A stretch of DNA of 64,000 nucleotides, from the NCBI GenBank assembly GCA_017163975.1, contig JAFFSR010000035.1, positions 1,054,001 to 1,118,000 on the forward strand. Direction: 5' to 3'. Shown piece after piece: positions 9,752 to 20,579 of this stretch (position 1 is the stretch's first letter; each line of letters starts with the position of its first letter). Made by a program: the position numbers and the translations under genes. The notes beneath the pieces are model-generated. The model worked only from the letters and a program-made list of their open reading frames with translations, was not told the origin of the DNA and did no database searches. The stretch comes from Anastatus disparis (Eukaryota; Arthropoda; Insecta; Hymenoptera; Eupelmidae).

Positions 9752-12527
9752 CCCACACAGCATGAAAGATTGCTGCAAGGTTGCTGCAAGGTTTCATGAA
9801 AGTTTCGAAACTTCGCAGCAACCTTTCATGAAAGATTGCAGCAACATTTATATGTCCGCGCTAGAACCCGGTTGAAATATTTCTAAAAACCTCGCAGCAA
9901 TCTTTCAGAAAAACTCGCAGCAACCTTTCATGAAAAACTCACAGCAATATTTCAGGAAATGTAACAGAAACATTTCAAGAAACCTTGCAGCAATCTTTTA
10001 GAACACCTCGCCGCAACCTTGCAGGAAACCTCGCAGCAATCTTTCAGGAAATGTAACAGAAACATTTCAAGAAACCTCACAGGAATCTTGCGGGAAAAAT
10101 AGCAAAAACCTTTCAAGCAACCACACAGCAATTTTTCAGGAAATCTCGCCGTAACCTTGCAGAAAACCTCGTAGCAACCTTTTATGAGATATTGCAGCAA
10201 CATTTATATGTCCGCGCTAGAACCTGGTTGAAATATTTCTAAAAATCTCGCAGCAGCCTTTCATGAAAACCTCGCAGCAACATTTCAAGAAACCTTGAAG
10301 CAATCTTTCATGAAAGGTTTCTCGTGATATTTTATGAAATTTTTCCCAAATTTTGCCGCGAACAACGCTCATACCTTTCCGTATGGTTTCCTGCAATATT
10401 TTGTAAAATATTTCTTAAATCTTGCCAAAAGCTTGCTGCAGTAATATTTAATAGTAGGCAGGATTTTATATCCTTGTGTAATAAAGTTTTTCTTATTTGC
10501 TTAAGTATTAATCGTTGTATCTATAAATTACTAGTTGAGCGCAAAAGTATTATTATCAATATTTGTGCACAAGAAGAAAAAATTCCTCAGCATCGTTTTT
10601 GAGAGAAGTAGAGAATATTGAAATAAAAGGTTTTGTTTCTAATATTTATAAAAACTTGCGGAATTATTGCTGAAACTGTTTATGAAAGGTTTGCTGCAAT
10701 TTCATTTTGAAATTATTTATGAAACTTTGCTGATACTTTTGGTGAAACGCTTTTCTGGAATATTTTATAAAGATTGCCAAAAATATGGTAATAACCATTG
10801 GCGAAATGTACATAGCAATATTTTTTGTGATATCTTAGAAATCTTGTCAAAAACCTTGCAGAAATCTTACTGCAACTTTTAACAAAAGATCCCTTGTAAT
10901 ATTTCATAAAATATTCATCAAATTTTGTTGGAAACCTCGTTGAAACCTTTCATAAAAGGTATCTTGCAATATTTCGTAAAATGTTTCTAAAATCTTGCAC
11001 GAACCTTGCTGCAACCTTTCATCAAAGGTCTCTTGCGATATTTCGTAAAATGTTCCCCAAATCTTGCTAGGAACCTCACAGAAACCTTTCATGAAAGGTT
11101 TCTTGCAATATTTCATAAAATGTTTCTAAAATCTTGCAGGAACCTCGCTGCAATCTTTCATGGAAGGTTTCTTGCAATATTCCATGAAAAGTTCCCCAAA
11201 TCTTGCTGGAAAACTCGCTGAAACCTTTCGTGAAAGATTTCTTGCAATATTTCATGAAATGTTTTTAGAATCTATCAAAAACCTTGCTGCAACCTTTCGT
11301 GAAAGGTTTCTTGCAATATTCCATGAAATGTTTTCTAAATTTTGCTGAAAACCTCGCTGAAAAATGTCGTGAAAGTTTTCGTCCAATATTTCATGAAATG
11401 TTTTTAAAGTCTTACAGAAACCGCGCTGCAACCTTTCATGAAAGGTTTCTTGCAATATTTCATGAAATGTTTCTAAAATCTTACAGAAACCTCGCTGTAA
11501 CCTTTCACGAAAGGTTTCTTGCAATATTTCATGAAATATTTCTAAAATCTTGCGAAAACCTCGCTGCAAATTTCATGAAAGGTTCCTTGCAATATTCCAT
11601 GAAATAATTTCTAAATCCTGCTGAAAACCTCGCTGCAACCTTTCGTGAAAGTTTTCTTGCAATATTTAATGAAATATTTCTAAAATCTTACAGAAACCTC
11701 GCTGCAATCTTTCATGAAAGGTTTCTTGCGAAATTTCATGAAATATTTCTAAAATATTGCAGAAACCTTGCTGCAACCTTTCATAAAAGGTTCCTTGCAA
11801 TATTTTATAAAATGTTTTCTTAATTTTGCTGGAAACCTGTATGCAACCTTTCATAAAAGGTTTCTTGCAACATTTCATAAAATATTTCTAAAATCTTTCA
11901 GAAACCTCGCTGCAATCTTTCATGAAAGGTTTCTTGCGAAATTTCATGAAATATTTCTAAAATATTGCAGAAACCTTGCTGCAACCTTTCATAAAAGGTT
12001 CCTTGCAATATTTTATAAAATGTTTTCTTAATTTTGCTGGAAACCTGTATGCAACCTTTCATAAAAGGTTTCTTGCAACATTTCATAAAATATTTCTAAA
12101 ATCTTTCAGAAACCTCGCTGCAATCTTTCATGAAAGGTTTCTTGCGAAATTTCATGAAATATTTCTAAAATCTTGCTGGAAACCTCGCTGAAACATGTCA
12201 TGAAAGTTTTCTTGCAATATTTTATGAACTGTTTCTAAAATCTTGCAGAAACCTCGCTGCAACCTTTCACGAAAGGTTTCTAGCAATATTTCATGAAATG
12301 TTTTATAAAACCTTGCAGAAACCTCGCTGCAACCTTTCATGAAAGGTTCCTTGCAATATTGCTTGAATTATTTTCTGTAACCTTGTAGCAAGTTTGCAGC
12401 AATATCACACTGAAATGTTTCATGAAACTTCTTAGCAATGTTAAGACAAGATTGCTGCAATCTTGTGACAATATTTCAGCACAATGTTTCAGTGAAAGTT
12501 TCACTGCAATATTTCATGCTGTGTGGG
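9752..12527. mobile_element. Inverted-end element with a satellite interior (2,776 bp)
   Basis: Both ends are CCCACACAGCATGAAA in inverted orientation (9752-9767 and 12512-12527). The whole interior is a degenerate tandem array of ~69-70 bp units. Each unit carries AACCTTTCATGAAAGGTT, an 18 bp perfect palindrome, and ATTTCATGAAAT. The two-base target duplication and the clean empty site in the host's other arm show that it inserted as one unit. There is no coding capacity: frames such as 11006-11607 arise because 69 bp is a multiple of three. It is presumably mobilised in trans; the superfamily is not assigned. Confidence 0.88.
11768..12183. repeat. Exact 208 bp tandem duplication inside the satellite interior
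   Basis: The block 11768-11975 is repeated at 11976-12183 (CTGCAACCTTTCATAAAAGG...), equal to three ~69 bp units. The near-identity contrasts with the divergence of neighbouring units and indicates recent unequal exchange or replication slippage. Confidence 0.85.
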
Positions 12528-12597
12528 TCATGTCTCGAAGTTTTGGCAGTGTAGATTTGGTTTCGTTCACTTTTCCAGCAGTAAATCTTTCGAATAC
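12528..12597. repeat. Inner part of left terminal inverted repeat, host transposon
   Basis: TCATGTCTCGAAGTTTTGG... to TTCGAATACC is the reverse complement of ~22548-22617. It completes the left repeat once 9752-12527 is set aside. It also overlaps the 3' end of the transposase reading frame. Confidence 0.85.
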
Positions 12598-13516
12598 CTT
12601 TAATTTTTTTTGCATTTCCTAACCATTCCATTTTTTTTGTCTGTCGAAAAACTTTTAAATCATTCTTGCGGATAACAATAATGTTAATCGACGGAGTATA
12701 TTTTGATACGTAAGTGGCGAAATTTTCAGCGTTTCTAATAAAATCTGCACTCATCTTTGACAGATTATGCGTGGTAGCATAATTTATAACTAAATTACCA
12801 ATACCGTCACAAGCGTCTTTACCATGACCTGTTGCAGAAAAAAGCCATTTTCTTTTTACTTTTGAGTTTTGAAGCTCATAGAATTGATATCTATTTTCAA
12901 AATGACTAGCAGCTCCATCGGAAATGGTTATGATTTCATCAAGATCTTGCGCAATATGTTTTTATTTTAAGTTGTCGATAATTAAATTTATAGCTATCAG
13001 GGCATGAGACGAATCATGTTTAATATCGTCAGAGACGGTGACATAACTGACTGTTTTATCATTTCCAAAATAGCATACTGACGTAAATATTGATATTTGG
13101 TTTTTACTCCAATGATAGCTTTGAATTTCATTTTGAAGCAGAACTGTCCAATTTTCTGCAAAATCGACATGAATAACTAATTGGAAGTCATTATTTTTCG
13201 CTAAAAGTTTAACCTCTTTAATTGCTATACGTTGAAATTCTTTGACCAATTTATGAGCTCTTACAGTGAAAGCAGGCTCTTTTGACTCTATTAAGAAATT
13301 TTTAATTGTGCTAGTTTTATTCAGTAAATTTGATTTTTCCCAAACACCATAAATTATTTCTTCATATAAATCTTCTTCTGTCAAAGAAATTATTTGTAAA
13401 TCAATAGAATCTCCAATGGGACATTCTTAACATTCTCTTAGTACACTCATATTTCATATCATCTTTTGAACAAAAAAGTGAAGAACATATTTTCAATTCC
13501 AAATCTGCAATGTCTT
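12528..13516 (-). pseudogene. 3' half of a DDE-like transposase gene
   Basis: Read on the minus strand from 13516. The protein contains LVIHVDFAENWTVLLQNEIQ, then SDGAASHFENRYQFY and FSATGHGKDACDGIGNLV. This motif set recurs in uncharacterised transposase-like proteins of insects and cnidarians. The D of HVDFAE and the D of SDGAAS are candidate catalytic acids of an RNase H fold; I cannot place the third. Two lesions are visible: a frameshift near 13408-13415, and an in-frame TAA at 12962-12964 between NLK and KHIAQDLDEI. The true C terminus ran into the inverted repeat and was altered by the 9752-12527 insertion. The 5' half lies at 21088-22161. The halves join in frame if the MITE and one copy of a TT duplication are removed. 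Confidence 0.7.
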
Positions 13517-13627
13517 CCCTACTAAAAAATCTCAGGTGAGAAATCACCTGATTTCTCAGGCGATTAATCATGCCAAAATCGCATGTGACGATTTTTTTGG
13601 TTTTTACACGTTTCAAAGCATACTTAG
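13517..13627. mobile_element. Left part of CCCTACT palindromic MITE, split by copia
   Basis: Starts CCCTACTAAAAAATCTCAGG and continues through overlapping TCAGGTGA/TCACCTGA palindromes to GCATACTTAG. It is the reverse complement of ~20970-21087. The remainder lies at 20828-21087, giving a ~371 bp near-complete palindrome. TT at 13515-13516 and 21088-21089 is a possible two-base target duplication, supported by restoration of the transposase frame. Confidence 0.85.
13623..13627. other. CTTAG target-site duplication of copia, left
   Basis: CTTAG immediately precedes the 5' LTR and is repeated at 20823-20827 right after the 3' LTR. Five bases is the usual size for Ty1/copia. Confidence 0.95.
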
Positions 13628-13870
13628 TGTTAAAAATATACACACTTATACTAGGTGTCGCCACCTATTGAGAATATTTTAGTAGACAGTTGAAGAGAAT
13701 CAAGTTGCGTCTCGTCGTCGTTCAGTTCAGTTCAAGTCCGTCTGTTAAAGTCAGAACTTGTATTTCATTATTGTATAGAGAGATCATTTAATTAAGTTAT
13801 TCTTGTATTGATTAAATAAATACTTTTCATTTATTATAAATTGTTCTCTGCTTTTATTAATTATTTAACA
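13628..13870 (+). repeat. Copia 5' LTR
   Basis: Starts TGTTAAAAATATACACAC and ends TTAATTATTTAACA (TG...CA). It is 243 bp, identical to the 3' LTR except for A/G near base 5, T/C near base 20 and T/C in AAGTTATTCTTG. Confidence 0.97.
13722..13732 (+). promoter_or_regulatory. Overlapping TCAGTT initiator-like motifs in the LTR
   Basis: TCAGTTCAGTT matches the arthropod initiator consensus TCAKTY twice and lies upstream of an AATAAA at 13815-13820 in the same LTR. This arrangement is what an LTR promoter plus polyadenylation signal would need. The transcription start is inferred, not observed. Confidence 0.35.
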
Positions 13871-13884
13871 GGTTATGGGCCCAG
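13871..13884 (+). other. Copia primer-binding site (initiator tRNA-Met)
   Basis: GGTTATGGGCCCAG directly follows the 5' LTR. It is complementary to the anticodon stem-loop region (CTGGGCCCATAACC) of animal initiator tRNA-Met. Drosophila copia is primed by such a cleaved tRNA half rather than by the 3' terminal 18 bases. Confidence 0.88.
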
Positions 13885-14767
13885 AGTGCTTTTAACTGCG
13901 TGTTTTATTTAATTAAATTAAGAAAGGGGTTTGTGTGGTTTAGAGCGTGCGTCAGTCTGGTTGGTGAATTGTTTTATTGTTCTTTATCTCCTGGTGGAAG
14001 CGACAGAGATGACGAGTCAAGGAACGAAAAGACAGGACGAAGGACAACAGGGGGAAAGAAAGGAGTTGACTCCGGGTAAGAGTTTTGTTTTTTTGGTTCT
14101 CTCTCAATGCTATACGGCAGTAATGGCGTCGTATGCGCGTTAGTAAAAAGAAAGCTAAAGACAGAGATAGCTAGCGTCGTGCGCTAGTCTATAGTGAGAG
14201 AGAGTGAGAGAGAAATAAAAGGAGTCGCCATGTTGGGTGCTATGACGCGAGGTAAAGCCGGAAAGCGACAGGTTCGTGCGTGTTTGTGCGATCTTCTTAT
14301 GTTGTATACATGCATATATATGTATATGTGTATGTATATGTATATACATAGAAGGAAGAGGACCGTGCACGCACGAAATAATTATGATTATTAATAAAAT
14401 AAAAAAAATGATGAACGACGGCAATAAATAAAAGAAAATTTTTGTTGATTAAATACGTGTGTGTACGTGTATATATAAAAGAAATGCGCGCATAGAGTCT
14501 GAATAAATTTATGACAGTACAGACTGAAATATATATATGTGTATGTATATATATAACATGACTAGTGTATGCAACCGATAAAAACTTGTCTGAATTTTCC
14601 TTTTATTTTATAATAGTGATCGTGTATGAATGACTGTTAATAACATTATTAAAATGAAAATGGCTGACATGTATGTGTGTGTGTAAATATGAGTTTGTGT
14701 ATGCCGCGTATCCATGTTTAAGGCAGATGTATATGTATGTATATATGTATATATATATGTGTATGTA

Positions 14768-14809
<42 letters not shown>

Positions 14810-15631
14810 GTGGATGCACGCGCGAGGTCTGAACAGATTTATGACGGTATAGACAGAAATAAATGAAAACCGGTTAAAAAATAATATTTGCAAAAAGTGC
14901 CGCTTGAATTTGGTTAAATTTCGCTATAATTAAAAATGAATGTAAAAACGGACGCGTTTTTATGTTGAAATACTAAGTTATTATTGCTTGAAGGAAGAAA
15001 GGCGTTGGCCTAACTTCTTCAAACTGAAAGATAATAATGCACACAAACATAGCGGCCATAGGCCCAAGTCGAGTTCATGAAAAGACGTCGACGCCGTGTA
15101 CAATAAAAAGACCGTGAAGACGTGCGCGCGCAATTAGAAAAAGACAGAAAGACGTTGACTGCTAAAAGGCGAGAATAAACTCGCAGGTATATACATATAC
15201 ATATGTACGTATAACATGGTTATAGCATAAAGAAAAGAGACAGTATATAAGTGTGATCGTATATGTATAGGAGTGTGCGCGTCGTCGCGATAAAAATGAC
15301 AGATTAAGAAAGAGACAGAATTAGTGAAGCGAAACAAACTAAATCAAAGCGGACAAAAATAAAGTTTATGTAAATGTATACAAAAGACCGATTAAAAGAA
15401 AAGACAGAAAAGAACGACTTTAAGAAAAATATATTTAAGAATATTTAATTAATTGAAATTATCATTATACAGAGGAAAGAAGTTTATTGCAACTTCACAA
15501 AACATCCTCATGAGAATATGTATATGACAGTTGTTGAAGGCAGTATTGTATTCAAAATTATGACAAATTGAATACAAATTAAGTAATGAATAATGATTAT
15601 TTCAAATTAAAAATTTTATTTTATTAAGCTC

Positions 15632-15686
<55 letters not shown>

Positions 15687-16080
15687 CTCTAATGTAAATT
15701 ATCTAGTTTTGCTTGTGTTCGGCAAAATTATATGAATTTTATTTATATTGGTTTACTATTCCTATATAGTTGACAAGTACGTCACGAGTGAAGAATTTGA
15801 CCTGGTGATAAGGACAGTCACAGAGATGAAGACAGAGTGAAGACAGATTATATATGCCCTATTGTACGACAGGTGGCCACAGTATGACTGATAAGAAAGA
15901 GAGAAAAGACTGAATTAACGACAGCAATGAGACTGAGAAGACGGAGGGGCTATATAACGAGACAGAACAGAAAGTAGAATAAAGTGACGGTTTTGAAGAC
16001 GGTTCTGTGAAAAACTGTAGTTAAAGTAACTGCAGGAGGTCAAATAGCGACAGTTAAGGAAAGACAAAAACAAATCAGAG
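13885..16080 (+). other. Long copia 5' leader with microsatellites
   Basis: About 2.2 kb between the primer site and the first gag-like frame, unusually long for this family. It contains TATG/TA/TG tracts (14290-14350, 14725-14809), an (AT)n run at 15634-15681 and many GACAG pentamers. No frame shows a recognisable domain. It may hold decayed coding sequence or an unrelated captured segment. Confidence 0.6.
15634..15681. repeat. (AT)n microsatellite
   Basis: Uninterrupted AT dinucleotides inside the copia leader. Confidence 0.95.
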
Positions 16081-16082
16081 GT

Positions 16083-17723
16083 TTGACAGCAAAATTGAAT
16101 GATGTATTGGAAAAATATGTATACGACAGAAAAACAGATGAAAATAAGAACGAAGACGGAGCTAAAGACAGAGAAGAGACAGATAAGCATTACAATACGA
16201 CTGAAACGGCAGAAATAAAGACGGAGACAGAAAACAGAATGAATGAAATGACTGAAGCAAAATTGGCTGACCTATCTGATAAACTGGACAAGGTAATGGA
16301 TAAACTCAATACCGTTAAGGCAGAAATGGCAAAGAGCAAGAGAGACGAAGAAAAAAAAAAAAAAAAATAGAGCAGAAAGGTGATGACGATTTGATGGCTT
16401 TGATGGTGAAGGAGGGAAGCGCCATGTGGGTCTCTGGCGGCCAGGCTCTGGATGCGATGAGGGAGGAATTTGAACAGGGAAAGGAGGATGACTACAGGTA
16501 ATGAGGCAGAAAGGACAGATAAATCCAAAGACAGCAAAACAACATATAAGGTAAACAATGATTTTGAAAAATTATACACTTAATGCAAAAGGTTTCGGGA
16601 ACTTGACAGAACACTTGGACGAACACTTAGGACCGGTAAATAAACTGAAAATATTGCGTTTAATCCAAATGAAAGTTGATAAAAGACTTAATAAAGAAAA
16701 CGACAGTATTTTAGACGTTTTTAAACAGTTGACAGAAATTATCAAAACTTGACTGACTGGAAAAGACGGACCAGTGAAACGCTATTATAAATTAACGACT
16801 CAAATTATATTTGAAAACTTTGGATTATTTTATGTCTGAATTAAGTTCGCTGGACTTATTGTATGTTGTAGATAGTACTATTGTAGCAAATGAAAGTTCG
16901 TGATATTTTAATAAATAGAATAGATAAAGACTATCATGCTAGAGTTATGAAAATTAAAGATTTAGTTGAATTGTTGAACAGAATTAAAGAAATTAAAGCG
17001 AAATAATTAAATTGAAGCGAGGTAAATATAACTTCATCTAGTATTAAAAAAAAAAAAAAATACAACATACAGTATAATCCAACGAAAGAAAAGGCAGTTA
17101 ATTTTATAGACAGATTTGAAGAATTAGTAAGAGGTTATAATAACATGCCAAAAGTTAAATCGTTGGCTGAAGAAGACGAAAGAGATTTCTTTTATAATAC
17201 TATCATAAGCAAAGTACATCAAGTAGAAGGAATAAGTTTTATGACAGAAAGTGTTACAGTAAAAGGGTTATCTTATGATAAACTAAAATTACTTATTATA
17301 CAGGTTGAAAGCCATCAAACGACAGATATGACGGTCGAATCAAGGGCGATACAGAAAGTAAGATGTTTTGAATGCGACAGTTATGGGTACTGTGCCAGCG
17401 ACTGCCCACGACAGGGAAATAGCATAAAGAAGTGTTACTTTTGTCAGATATTTACCCGTGATCATGTGATCTCAACATGTCCAAAGTGTCAGGGACATTC
17501 GAGACAGAAAGACAGAAAAAGGTATGAATCAAAATATTATAATAATAAAAGTAAAGAAAGTACAAGTCGGACAACATTCACAAGTAAGATAGCTAATCTA
17601 ATTAATAATGTCAATCAAAAACGAGCAAAATCTGTCAATAAAAGGAGACAAGAAAATTATGTAAAATACAACAGAGGAAAATATCAAAAAGGAGGCAGTT
17701 TTAACCAATTAACCGAGTGCTGA
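16083..17723 (+). pseudogene. Copia gag region with zinc knuckles, broken
   Basis: Three open pieces in different frames. Piece one (16083-16370) is a lysine/glutamate-rich, coiled-coil-like segment that runs into a 17-A tract (16351-16367). Reading resumes in another frame as KGDDDLMALMVKEGS to DDYR and stop. Piece two is near 16558-16752. Piece three (17145-17723, with YNIQYNPTKEKAVNFIDRF upstream) ends in CFECDSYGYCASDC, a CX2CX4HX4C knuckle whose histidine is tyrosine. It is followed by CYFCQIFTRDHVISTC, which keeps its histidine. Gag would coat the RNA in cytoplasmic particles. The A tracts and stops prevent expression of a full product. Confidence 0.75.
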
Positions 17724-18000
17724 CAGTGGTGCGACAGAACGTTCGACAAATTCAAAGTTGATTTCAAGACATTTATTAAAAAACTGGACGGAGTCCAATG
17801 CGAAAATAAAGACTGCAGCGCAAATCTTAAATCTAAGGGAGAAGGAAGCGTGCAAACAAATACGATTGATGGAAAATTTATTATTTTAGACAGAGTAATC
17901 TGCATGGAAAACTTAAATGAAAATTTTTCATCCTTGCCAATATATAATCAGCCATATTGGTTGATTGAATTTGAATGAGATGCGACAGAAAATAATTTAA
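17722..18000 (+). pseudogene. Copia aspartic protease region
   Basis: GACAGTGGTGCGACA at 17722-17736 encodes DSGAT, the catalytic signature of copia proteases. It is out of frame with the preceding gag piece. After another frame change the downstream protease-like stretch reads FKTFIKKLDGVQCENKDC, then GEGSVQTNTIDGKFIILDRV. The enzyme would process Gag-Pol. It cannot be made intact here. Confidence 0.65.
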
Positions 18001-18228
18001 AACAAAGACAGGTTCTAGTATATGTAACGACAAGTAGAATGAACGAAGAACAGAATATTGAAGAAAATAATCAATTTAATGAAAAGGAAGAAAATCAGAC
18101 AGTCAAAGAAGAAAAATATTGAGATTGCAGACAGAAATATTTATAAATCACATGAGATTGAAGTCAGTGAAGAATCTCAATGTGAGATTGAAAATACAAA
18201 AGCGACAGAGTAAATAAATACAAACCAC

Positions 18229-18459
18229 GCTAATTTGTGGTATTTTCGAATGGGCCATGCATCAGTTGATTATTTAAGAAAATTACAATTAAAATTTCCT
18301 AATATCAAAACTTTAAAACAGGCTGTATTTGATGATACATTGAAAGACTGTGAAGTGTGTATAATTGCAAAGTTGAACAAATTGCCATTTAAGACAGTAA
18401 AGCATAGAACAATTGAACCTTTGCAAATAATGAATTCAGACACAATGAGTTTTATGTAA
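18229..18459 (+). pseudogene. Copia GAG-pre-integrase (HHCC) domain; integrase core not visible
   Basis: LWYFRMGHASVDYLRKL ... CEVCIIAKLNKLPF is the zinc-binding domain preceding integrase. The first histidine of the usual WH..R.GH motif is Y. The frame reaches EPLQIMNSDTMSF, the point where the catalytic core would start, and stops. From here to the RT at ~19030 there is only a charged, lysine-rich linker-like stretch (18470-18935) with two A tracts, and no D,D,E core. An internal deletion of roughly 1 kb is inferred. Confidence 0.7.
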
Positions 18460-18937
18460 ACTATACGATAGCAGAGATGTACGATTCAACGAAAAAATTA
18501 GTCTACAAGGACAGATATGCAACAACTGATATACAAGACTGGAAACAAATTGATGAAAAGATAAAGATACATGGTTTGTGAATTTTGTATTAGAAGACAG
18601 AGAAAATGAAACACGAATACAAAAACCGGAGGGAGAGAAAGTCAAAAGACCAGTTAGACGACCAAGAAACGAAAATAATAAGACTGATAAAAAGTAACAA
18701 GGATTGGAGGGAGAAAAGAAAAAAAAAAAAAAAATTAGTAGGGCGACCGACAAAAGTTAAGAAAAATACTGAATATGAAGTGCAAGAATCGGAGGGAGAG
18801 AAAACAAAACGACAGATTGAATTATCAATGGAAACACAAACAAGTACAGAAAATAAGATAAATCAAGAAACTCATGTTTTATTAACAGAAATAAATAATG
18901 ACCTGAGTACACACTTGGAAGCCATAAAGTCAAAAGA

Positions 18938-18940
<3 letters not shown>

Positions 18941-18978
<38 letters not shown>
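18941..18978 (+). repeat. 38-base poly(A) tract inside copia pol
   Basis: Uninterrupted A run between the integrase-linker and RT segments. Shorter A runs occur at 16351-16367, 17046-17059, 18719-18734 and 19582-19594, all inside or next to coding segments and at frame breaks. Confidence 0.95.
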
Positions 18979-18980
<2 letters not shown>

Positions 18981-19029
18981 TACCAAAACTATTATTGAAG
19001 AATTAGAATGTATGTATAAGAATAATGTA

Positions 19030-20420
19030 TGAAAATTAGTTGACAGATCAATTGTAATGAATGACAGAAAAAGATCAAACATTATACATTCAAGATGGGT
19101 ATTTAAAAGAAAGAAGACAGTAAAATAAGATATAAAGCCAGACTAGTAATTTGTAGTTTTAAAGACAGAAATGAGTATGATATGCAAGAAACATATGCAC
19201 CGGTTTCACGATTACATTTAATCAGATCTATACTGGCAATGGCAAACAAACTGGATTCAGAAATATGTCAGATGGACGTGAAGACAGCTTTTCTAAATGG
19301 ATATTGAAACAGTGAGATATATATGGAAATACCTGAAGGGATGACTGCTTATGAAAAAATCAAACAAAACAAGATGTGTATATTGGAAAATGCTTTATGC
19401 GATTTGAAAGTCAGTCTAAAATGTTGGAATGAAAGATTTAAAAGGACAGTAAAGAAATGTGGACTTAGACCATTCAACAATAAGCCTTGTCTATTTACTC
19501 AACAAGAAAAAGACGGATTTCTTATCTTGATTTAGTATGCAGATGACATTCTGCTAGTTTGTAACAATGTAAAGATGATTGAAAAAAAAAAAAATGAAGA
19601 CAAATGTAAAGGAAGTATTTAAAATGACAGAAACTGGCAAGACTAAAAGTTCTTTAGGCTCAGAAATAAAATAAGACAGAAAAAAAAGATACTGAGCATT
19701 AAGCAAGAACAATAAATAAACAAAATACTAAAGAAGTTTAGTTTTAATCAATTACCACCGCAACAAACACCTATGGTAATCAATCAGGTGGCCAATAGGA
19801 AGAGAAGACAGCGTGAAGAAAAAGGAGAAACCAATGCAAGCAGGCCAGAAATTGCATATGAGGTAAATACTCTATGCAGACACCAAATCAACTTTACTGA
19901 AAAATGACTGGTAGAAGATTGAAAGAGTATTTGAATAATTAAGAAGAACAAAAGACTTTGAACTTAGATATAAAGGACAGAACGACTGTTTACAAGGATT
20001 TTCAGATGCAAGTTTTGACGACTGCAAAAATTCTCTTACGACCAGTAGCTATGTGATCAAGTTTTTCGAAGACACAACATCCTGAAGAACTCACAGACAG
20101 AAATATGTTTCTATAAACGAATGCGCTCAAGAATTGATATCCTTATATCAAATTTTAAAAGATTGTTAAAACAAGAATTAGCACCAATTCTATTATGGTG
20201 TGATAACAAGGCAGCAGAAGCAAGCGTTAAGACTGGAGGTGAAAACAAATTAAGACATATGACCGAAATAAAAGAACATTATGTAAAGGAATGTGTAACT
20301 AGAGGTTTAATTAATGTCAGTTGAATTTCCTCTAAAAGTCAGATAACTGATGTATTCACAAAACCTTTGTCATTTGAATTACATGAACGACTGACCAAAC
20401 AAATATTTAACGACTGATAA
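19030..20420 (+). pseudogene. Copia reverse transcriptase and RNase H, broken
   Basis: RT blocks in order: NIIHSRWVFKRKK, RYKARLVICSF (frameshift before it), ETYAPVSRLHLIRSIL, QMDVKTAFLNGY, then an in-frame TGA, EIYMEIPEGM, CWNERFK, then in-frame TAG followed by YADDILLV. The first catalytic D and the YADD pair are present. RNase H follows: FSDASFDDCKNSLTTSSY, INECAQELISLYQILK, LLWCDNKAAEASV, LRHMTEIKEHYVKE and a terminal ITDVFTKPLS. The enzymes would copy the element RNA into DNA. Several frameshifts and at least two in-frame stops inactivate it. Confidence 0.85.
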
Positions 20421-20570
20421 CATTGACTGATTATATTTCTGATATGTATTTTAGTTAAGTTATTAACAAACTTTTTCTCTATATTACAGGAACTAAATGA
20501 ACGATCAGAACAGAAACAATAAAAACGAGAGATATGCTACAACTCCTTTAATTAAAATATGTATGAGTGT

Positions 20571-20579
20571 GGGAGGGAG
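20571..20579 (+). other. Copia polypurine tract
   Basis: GGGAGGGAG immediately before the 3' LTR, the expected plus-strand primer. Confidence 0.9.

Noticed and set aside
11006..12191. Overlapping frames on both strands (FHERFLAIFHEMFLKS repeats)
   Set aside because: By-product of ~69 bp repeats (a multiple of three) made of palindromes, so both strands stay open.
14155..15337. Tyr/Ile/His-rich frames on the minus strand of the copia leader
   Set aside because: They read through TATG and TA microsatellites and have no domain.
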